Assembly (NCBI GenBank): GCA_943355135.1
Contig: CALREG010000003.1
Span: 1-31,527 of the forward strand
Reading direction: 5' to 3'
Length of the DNA: 31,527 nucleotides
Source: Candidatus Nomurabacteria bacterium
GTDB taxonomy: Bacteria; Patescibacteriota; Minisyncoccia; Phycocordibacterales; SBAW01
Numbering within the stretch: position 1 is the stretch's first letter; each line of letters opens with the position of its first letter. Shown here one piece after another: positions 29,253-31,527 of the stretch. The translations under genes and the position numbers were made by a program. The notes under the pieces are model-generated. The model worked only from the letters and a program-made list of their open reading frames with translations, was not told the origin of the DNA and did no database searches.

Positions 29253-29579
29253 ATGAGGAATTTTTTCGGGTTCGAAAAGAGGGAAGACGCCGCGTTGAGC
29301 GCTGTGGGTGCGAGTGTGTCGCAGCCGAAGCACCACTACACCAAGGCCGACGTGGGCTACATCTTCTTCCGCATCGCAATCGTGCTGCTGGTCATCGGCG
29401 CCGCCGTTGCATTTGTGGGAGCGTTTGGTGCTCTCATGTTTGGCCCCACTATGCTCTTCGCTGGTTGGGCGATGATGCTGCTCGGTCTTCTGTGCGGCAT
29501 CGTTTCCAAGGTGCTCGGCCAGTACCCCACCACTCCATCGAGCGTCAGAGGCAGGAGAATAAGTTCTTCAACCGCCTAG
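29253..29579 (+). CDS. Small membrane protein with two hydrophobic helices, unknown
   Basis: This 108-aa protein has a charged N-terminal third. Two hydrophobic helices follow at about residues 35-62 (IFFRIAIVLLVIGAAVAFVG) and 66-87 (LFAGWAMMLLGLLCGIVSK), and then a Ser/Arg/Thr-rich tail. The Shine-Dalgarno GGGAGAGG lies a few bases before the ATG. It has its own promoter and a perfect terminator. No family is recognised; it belongs to the Shine-Dalgarno-led small-gene class. Confidence 0.65.
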   Translation: MRNFFGFEKREDAALSAVGASVSQPKHHYTKADVGYIFFRIAIVLLVIGAAVAFVGAFGALMFGPTMLFAGWAMMLLGLLCGIVSKVLGQYPTTPSSVRGRRISSSTA

Positions 29580-29585
29580 GTTCTC

Positions 29586-29615
29586 GCCCCACTCGCGTTT
29601 GAGTGGGGCATTTTC
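29586..29615 (+). terminator. Terminator of the 29253 gene
   Basis: GCCCCACTC (29586-29594) and GAGTGGGGC (29601-29609) form a perfect 9-bp stem with a 6-nt loop, followed by ATTTTC. Confidence 0.88.
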
Positions 29616-29651
29616 ATGTAACAAACAGGAGTCTCATGCGTATATATAGGT

Positions 29652-29816
29652 ATGAAGACGATTAATAGACAAATAAGCAAGCAGGCAGAAACTCTTCTGG
29701 TATTTGCCCTCGCACTTTCGGCGGTGTTGCTCTACACGCTGTGGGGTGCAAGTATCCTGCGCGCCGAGCAGCAGGCCAATGCACAAACTGGCTCCGCACT
29801 CAGCGTCAATTTGTAA
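29652..29816 (+). CDS. 54-aa single-helix membrane protein
   Basis: The frame MKTINRQISKQAETLLVFAL continues through one hydrophobic helix (about residues 13-33) to a polar tail ending SALSVNL. It is not preceded by a Shine-Dalgarno at a useful distance. TATATA (29641-29646) lies 5 nt upstream, close to the leaderless spacing. An AGGAG at 29627-29631 instead serves a 9-codon frame (29636-29665) that overlaps the start. No family is recognised. The methyltransferase gene follows 25 nt later. Confidence 0.55.
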   Translation: MKTINRQISKQAETLLVFALALSAVLLYTLWGASILRAEQQANAQTGSALSVNL

Positions 29817-29841
29817 AAAGACGTTATATACTGAAGGGGCG

Positions 29842-30399
29842 ATGGAAGAGAGCTCCTTTTTAAATCCGACGCGGGCACTGCGTGCGGCCAAACTGCGCGA
29901 CGGCGAGCGTGTGGCCGACTTTGGCGTTGGTTCCGGCTTCTTTACCCGTGCTGCGGCGCGTTTGGTAGGTGGCAAGGGCTTGGTCTGGGCGGTTGATGTG
30001 CATCAAGACATGCTCTCACGGGTCAAAAAGCTCTCGCTGGAGGAGGGTTTGCATAATGTAGAGGTAGTACACGGCAATGTGGAGCGCTCGGGTGGGAGCC
30101 ACCTGCCAGACGACAATTTTGATGTGGTTATTATCTCTAACCTGCTCTTCGGCACCGAGCACAAAGACGCGGTGGTTAAGGAGGCGCGGCGCGTGCTGCG
30201 CAAGAGTGGCCGCGCGGTAGTCATCGACTGGTCAGACTCTTTCAGCGGGATGGGCCCGCACCCCGACCACGTGGTCACGGCCGACCACGCACAAACCCTT
30301 TTTGAGCTCGGCGGCTTTACGGTTGGAGACACTCTGCCGGCTGGTACGCATCATTGGGGATTTATCGCTAGAAAAACCGCTGCTGCAAACGCACAATAA
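29842..30399 (+). CDS. Class I SAM-dependent methyltransferase
   Basis: This 185-aa Rossmann-fold methyltransferase has motif I VADFGVGSGFFTRAAA (about residues 24-39), the acidic strand end VWAVDVHQDML, a motif III-like VEVVHGNVE, and FDVVIISNLLFGTEHK as motif IV-V. The layout is like UbiE/ArsM-type Methyltransf_11/31 proteins. The substrate is unknown. ATG 29842 is chosen over a longer frame that would overlap the small membrane protein. TATACT lies 9 nt upstream. Confidence 0.82.
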   Translation: MEESSFLNPTRALRAAKLRDGERVADFGVGSGFFTRAAARLVGGKGLVWAVDVHQDMLSRVKKLSLEEGLHNVEVVHGNVERSGGSHLPDDNFDVVIISNLLFGTEHKDAVVKEARRVLRKSGRAVVIDWSDSFSGMGPHPDHVVTADHAQTLFELGGFTVGDTLPAGTHHWGFIARKTAAANAQ

Positions 30400-30407
30400 T
30401 AACAACC

Positions 30408-31527
30408 ATGTCCACTTTTCAATTTGTTGTCACTGGTATTTTTGTCTCTCTCATTATCATCGGCGTGGGCACCTTCGCGCTCTTTGGGGGCGCATTTGGA
30501 GGTAGTAGTGGCGTGGGCGCGGTGACCATTTGGGGCACAGAGCCGCAAGAGACAGTTGATTTTGTCCTTGGCTCACTGCTTATGAGTGACAAGTCGTTTG
30601 AGCAGGTGCGCTACTTTGAGCAAGACGCGGCCACCTATGAGGGCGCGCTACTCAACGCGATGGCATCTGGCCGCGCCCCTGAGCTTTTTATGCTCAACCA
30701 CGACCAGCTCGGCGGCTTTGCCGACAAAATACTTACCATCCCGTACGGCACGGTTTCCCAGTCTGACTTTGTTTCTTCGTATGTCGATGAAGCGCAGCTC
30801 TTTTTGACCCCGCAAGGCTCGCTGGCGCTACCATTCTCTATCGATCCGATGGTCATGTACTGGAACCGCGACCTCTTTGCCTCGGCAGGAGTGGCGCAGG
30901 CGCCCGTATATTGGAATGACTTTTTGACGCTCGCACCGAAGATGTACTCGGCCAACTCCTCACAGACCATCACTCGCACCGCGGTAGCACTTGGCTCGTG
31001 GGACAATATTTTGCACGCCAAAGAGATACTTTCTATTTTGTTTATGCAGGCAGGAGAGCCTATCACCAGCCGCAACAGTGCAGGGGCATTGGTGCCGGTG
31101 TTTGGACAGGCGGGGAGCGGGTCTAACAGTGTGGCCGAATCGGCATTGCGCTTTTATACCGACTTTTCCAACCCGAGCCGCTCCAATTACGCGTGGAATC
31201 GCGCCCTTCCGCCAAGCAACGAGGCTTTTGCAGGGGGCAAGCTCGGCGTCTACTTCGGCTTTGCGAGCGAATACGGCACAATCGGGGCGCGCAACCCCAA
31301 CTTGCGCTTCGGTGTGGCACTTGTTCCGCAGTTGCAGGGCGCGGGGAGCCGGCTCACCTACGGCCGGATTACGGCGATGGCGATACCGCGGGCATCGGCC
31401 AATATTCAGGGTGCGGCGGTTATTGCACAAAAATTGAGCGGGGCACAGGCCGCCTCATTGTTGGCGCAGCGCACGGCGTTTCCTTCGGTGCGCCGAGACG
31501 TGCAGTCCGATACCTCTGCGAGCGCCG
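30408..31527 (+). CDS. Family 1 extracellular solute-binding protein, cut by the window end
   Basis: The frame stays open for 373 codons to the window edge. An N-terminal transmembrane segment (FVVTGIFVSLIIIGVGTFAL) takes the place of a lipobox. The body matches sugar-type ABC solute-binding proteins: VTIWGTEPQE, APELFMLNHDQL, LALPFSIDPMVMYWNRDLFA and AFAGGKLGVYFGFASEYG. It likely captures a carbohydrate or similar solute at the outer face while anchored in the membrane. Permease genes would be expected downstream. AATAAT lies 7 nt before the ATG and overlaps the methyltransferase stop. Confidence 0.85.
   Translation, partial: MSTFQFVVTGIFVSLIIIGVGTFALFGGAFGGSSGVGAVTIWGTEPQETVDFVLGSLLMSDKSFEQVRYFEQDAATYEGALLNAMASGRAPELFMLNHDQLGGFADKILTIPYGTVSQSDFVSSYVDEAQLFLTPQGSLALPFSIDPMVMYWNRDLFASAGVAQAPVYWNDFLTLAPKMYSANSSQTITRTAVALGSWDNILHAKEILSILFMQAGEPITSRNSAGALVPVFGQAGSGSNSVAESALRFYTDFSNPSRSNYAWNRALPPSNEAFAGGKLGVYFGFASEYGTIGARNPNLRFGVALVPQLQGAGSRLTYGRITAMAIPRASANIQGAAVIAQKLSGAQAASLLAQRTAFPSVRRDVQSDTSASA

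Noticed and set aside
29636..29665. 9-codon frame behind AGGAG, overlapping the 54-aa membrane protein start
   Set aside because: Too short to support as a gene; it could be a leader peptide, but nothing else supports that.
1..31527. CRISPR array, insertion sequence or complete transposase
   Set aside because: No regularly spaced direct repeats, Cas genes or transposase frames were seen; the only mobile-type gene is the recombinase remnant.

Overview
The window looks like part of a small-genome Patescibacteria (CPR) chromosome, most likely a Parcubacteria/Kaiserbacteria-type lineage. This is inferred from gene content and style: a short valyl-tRNA synthetase, a compact Pth, an rpsU-ybeY-ftsA cluster, an MBL-like gene and a small membrane-protein gene just ahead of gyrA, many single-helix small proteins, and the standard code with TGA as stop. 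No taxonomic search was possible. Base composition is moderately GC-rich. Both ends are cut inside genes: a DUF192 protein at the left and a solute-binding protein at the right.

Layout. 1-0.9 kb: DUF192 gene end and the RNase P RNA gene, whose -10 box overlaps the DUF192 stop. 0.9-6.9 kb: an O-antigen-ligase-like/TPR membrane protein, the lipid II flippase MurJ, and lepA with an unusual duplicated start and three palindromes. 6.9-8.5 kb: a divergent pair (34-aa membrane peptide and FtsB/DivIC-like protein), tRNA-Gly, glutaredoxin, tRNA-Arg, a small membrane protein and tRNA-Phe. 8.5-13.0 kb (minus strand): Hsp20, PrsW protease, ValS, TsaD, tRNA-Val, tRNA-Ser. 13.2-14.5 kb: tRNA-Glu, a serine-recombinase remnant and an unknown gene, which is the most accessory-looking stretch. 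14.5-17.6 kb: a P-loop kinase, an FAD oxidoreductase and thioredoxin reductase. 17.6-22.5 kb (minus): FtsZ, FtsA, YbeY, bS21, a HisRS-like protein and signal peptidase I. 22.5-28.5 kb: Pth, a small membrane protein, ribosomal protein S1 (minus), a small unknown gene (minus), an MBL-like protein, a small membrane protein and GyrA. 28.6-31.5 kb: a run of very small genes, a SAM methyltransferase and a membrane-anchored solute-binding protein.

Two gene-expression styles are visible. Most conserved genes have a -10-like hexamer 6-7 nt before the start codon and no Shine-Dalgarno, which predicts leaderless mRNAs (murJ, ftsB, grx, prsW, valS, lepB, pth and others). A second set of mostly small, unrecognised genes (13741, 23121, minus 24967, 28621, 28906, 29074, 29253) has a clear Shine-Dalgarno, usually a leader of about 27-33 nt, and usually a strong intrinsic terminator. 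Short palindromic elements also sit inside coding sequences (lepA, tsaD, valS) and in the lepA leader, resembling in-gene palindromic repeats known from other bacteria. These two patterns and the lepA start duplication are the main points for a second look.
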